A stretch of 13,708 nucleotides of DNA, from assembly GCA_028825345.1 (NCBI GenBank), contig JAPKAJ010000036.1, positions 1 through 13,708 on the forward strand. Direction: 5' to 3'. The translations under genes and the position numbers were made by a program. The DNA comes from Arenicellales bacterium. GTDB taxonomy: Bacteria; Pseudomonadota; Gammaproteobacteria; Arenicellales; UBA868. Shown piece by piece: positions 12,535 through 13,708 of this stretch. Below the pieces are notes generated by a model that worked only from the letters and a program-made list of their open reading frames with translations, ran no database searches and was not told where the DNA came from. The first letter of the stretch is position 1. Each line of letters starts with the position of its first letter.

Positions 12535-13708
12535 GTGAGGCTTTGGGAAAATGCGCGGATAGCCTCCATGGCAGATGCACCGCCGGGGGCTGATGTCGTC
12601 AATGATGGCGCATTGCTGACTCACGAAGACAGAATAATCGCAGTAGGCAGCGCAGAAGAGGTTCTCGCGCACCCGTCTGTGACGAATGCCAGCATGCTGG
12701 ATCGTATCGATTGTAAGAATCAACTGCTGTTACCCGGTTTCATCGATTGCCATACGCATCTGGTATATGCGGGCGACCGTTCGCACGAGTTTGAGCAGCG
12801 TCTCGAAGGTGTGAGTTATGAGGAGATTGCCAGGCTGGGTGGCGGGATACGCTCAACGGTAACAGACACCCGTCACAGTGCACAGGAAGATCTGGTAAAG
12901 CTGGCAGTAAGTCGTGCAAAGCGCATGTGCTCGGAAGGGGTAACGACTATTGAAGTTAAAGGAGGCTATGGGCTCACTTTGGAGTGTGAGCAGAAGATGT
13001 TACGTGTGGCCCGCTCTTTAGAGACCGTTTTGCCTGTCTCGGTTCACACCACTTTTCTGGGAGCGCACGCAGTACCCGAAGAATTTTCAGGACGCAGCGA
13101 TGGCTACATTGATCTGGTGTGTTCTGTTATGTTGCCGGAAATCGCAAAAGAAGGTCTTGCAGACAGTGTCGATGCATTTTGTGAAAACATCGCATTTAGC
13201 GAGCCCCAGGTTCGCAGGGTCTTTGAAAAGGCACATGCTCTTGGATTGCCGGTACGTCTACATGCGGACCAGTTAAGCAATAGTCAAGGCGCCAGGTTGG
13301 CTGCAGAATTCAGTGCGCTCTCTGCAGACCACCTGGAATACACCGATGAAGCAGGGGTACGAGCCCTGAAGCAGGCCGGTACGGTAGCCGTACTGTTGCC
13401 CGGGGCGTTTTATTTTCTTAAAGAACAACAACGCCCGCCAGTGAATCTTTTTCGAAAGCATCAGGTTCCAATGGCATTGGCGAGCGACTGCAACCCGGGC
13501 AGTTCACCGGTGGAGTCACTGTTACTGATTTTGAATATGGGATGTGTTCTGTTTGGCCTGACGCCCCGCGAAGCGGTAGCCGGGATCACGGTGCATGCAG
13601 CAAAGGCCCTGGGTTATGCGGACCGTGGCGTTTTGGCTTCGGGAAAGCGTGCTGATTTTTCCGTATTTGAGGTTGAATCCCTCGCACAACTTTGTTATCC
13701 GGTAGGCA
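12535..13708 (+). CDS. hutI: Imidazolonepropionase (3' end beyond window)
   Basis: Third step of histidine degradation: hydrolyses 4-imidazolone-5-propionate to N-formimino-L-glutamate. The frame is open to the window edge with about 391 codons, nearly the full family length of roughly 400. Motifs in order are RLWENARIASM at the N-terminus, LPGFIDCHTHLVYAGDR (metal-binding HxH), LGGGIRSTV, EVKGGYGL, VHTTFLGAHAVP, LHADQL, SADHLEYT, LPGAFYFL and LASDCNPGSSP (catalytic Asp). EVKGGYGL has Gly where Ser is usual. The GTG at 12535 is preferred because AAGAAGG lies five bases upstream; a GTG at 12520 overlapping the previous stop would add five residues but has no ribosome site. It is on the opposite strand from the other hut genes. 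Confidence 0.93.
   Translation, partial: MRLWENARIASMADAPPGADVVNDGALLTHEDRIIAVGSAEEVLAHPSVTNASMLDRIDCKNQLLLPGFIDCHTHLVYAGDRSHEFEQRLEGVSYEEIARLGGGIRSTVTDTRHSAQEDLVKLAVSRAKRMCSEGVTTIEVKGGYGLTLECEQKMLRVARSLETVLPVSVHTTFLGAHAVPEEFSGRSDGYIDLVCSVMLPEIAKEGLADSVDAFCENIAFSEPQVRRVFEKAHALGLPVRLHADQLSNSQGARLAAEFSALSADHLEYTDEAGVRALKQAGTVAVLLPGAFYFLKEQQRPPVNLFRKHQVPMALASDCNPGSSPVESLLLILNMGCVLFGLTPREAVAGITVHAAKALGYADRGVLASGKRADFSVFEVESLAQLCYPVG

Overview
This window looks like chromosomal DNA of a gammaproteobacterium (or close relative), inferred from an OxyR with the enterobacterial redox-cysteine spacing and a Pseudomonas-style HutF histidine pathway. It is densely coded, with no tRNA, rRNA, CRISPR array, insertion sequence or phage gene seen. 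No gene-free stretch exceeds 300 bases; the longest is 11085-11343.

Left part (1-1242, minus strand): a choline-kinase/aminoglycoside-phosphotransferase-fold protein sits upstream of an FAD-dependent oxidoreductase of the dimethylglycine/sarcosine dehydrogenase type, which is cut by the window edge.

Peroxide module (1347-4843): oxyR (minus) is divergent from a plus-strand operon of a rubredoxin-less rubrerythrin, a GlpC/HdrD-like two-cluster iron-sulfur protein with CCG domains, and a DUF3501 protein. The shared intergenic region holds two OxyR-like 15-mers in the canonical 22-bp register. They abut the -35 of a rubrerythrin promoter and overlap a perfect -10 for oxyR. A strong hairpin separates the rubrerythrin gene from the other two. 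The likely reading is an H2O2-induced peroxide reductase with a dedicated electron-transfer partner.

Histidine utilization locus (5764-13708): minus-strand hutF-hutH-def-hutU is divergent from plus-strand phyH-like - truncated ornithine cyclodeaminase - hutI. The enzymes cover histidine to urocanate (HutH), imidazolonepropionate (HutU), formiminoglutamate (HutI) and N-formylglutamate (HutF). No hutG is visible, but an intact peptide-deformylase homologue lies inside the operon and may remove the formyl group from N-formylglutamate. At the 3' end of the hutU side (4895-5697) is a decayed HalD/BesD-family 2-oxoglutarate/Fe(II) oxygenase with a frameshift, a stop codon and a lost iron ligand. 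The ornithine cyclodeaminase is also a remnant, so two amino-acid-related accessory genes around the hut locus are being lost. A sigma70-like promoter with a perfect 12-bp palindrome in its spacer probably drives the plus-strand side.
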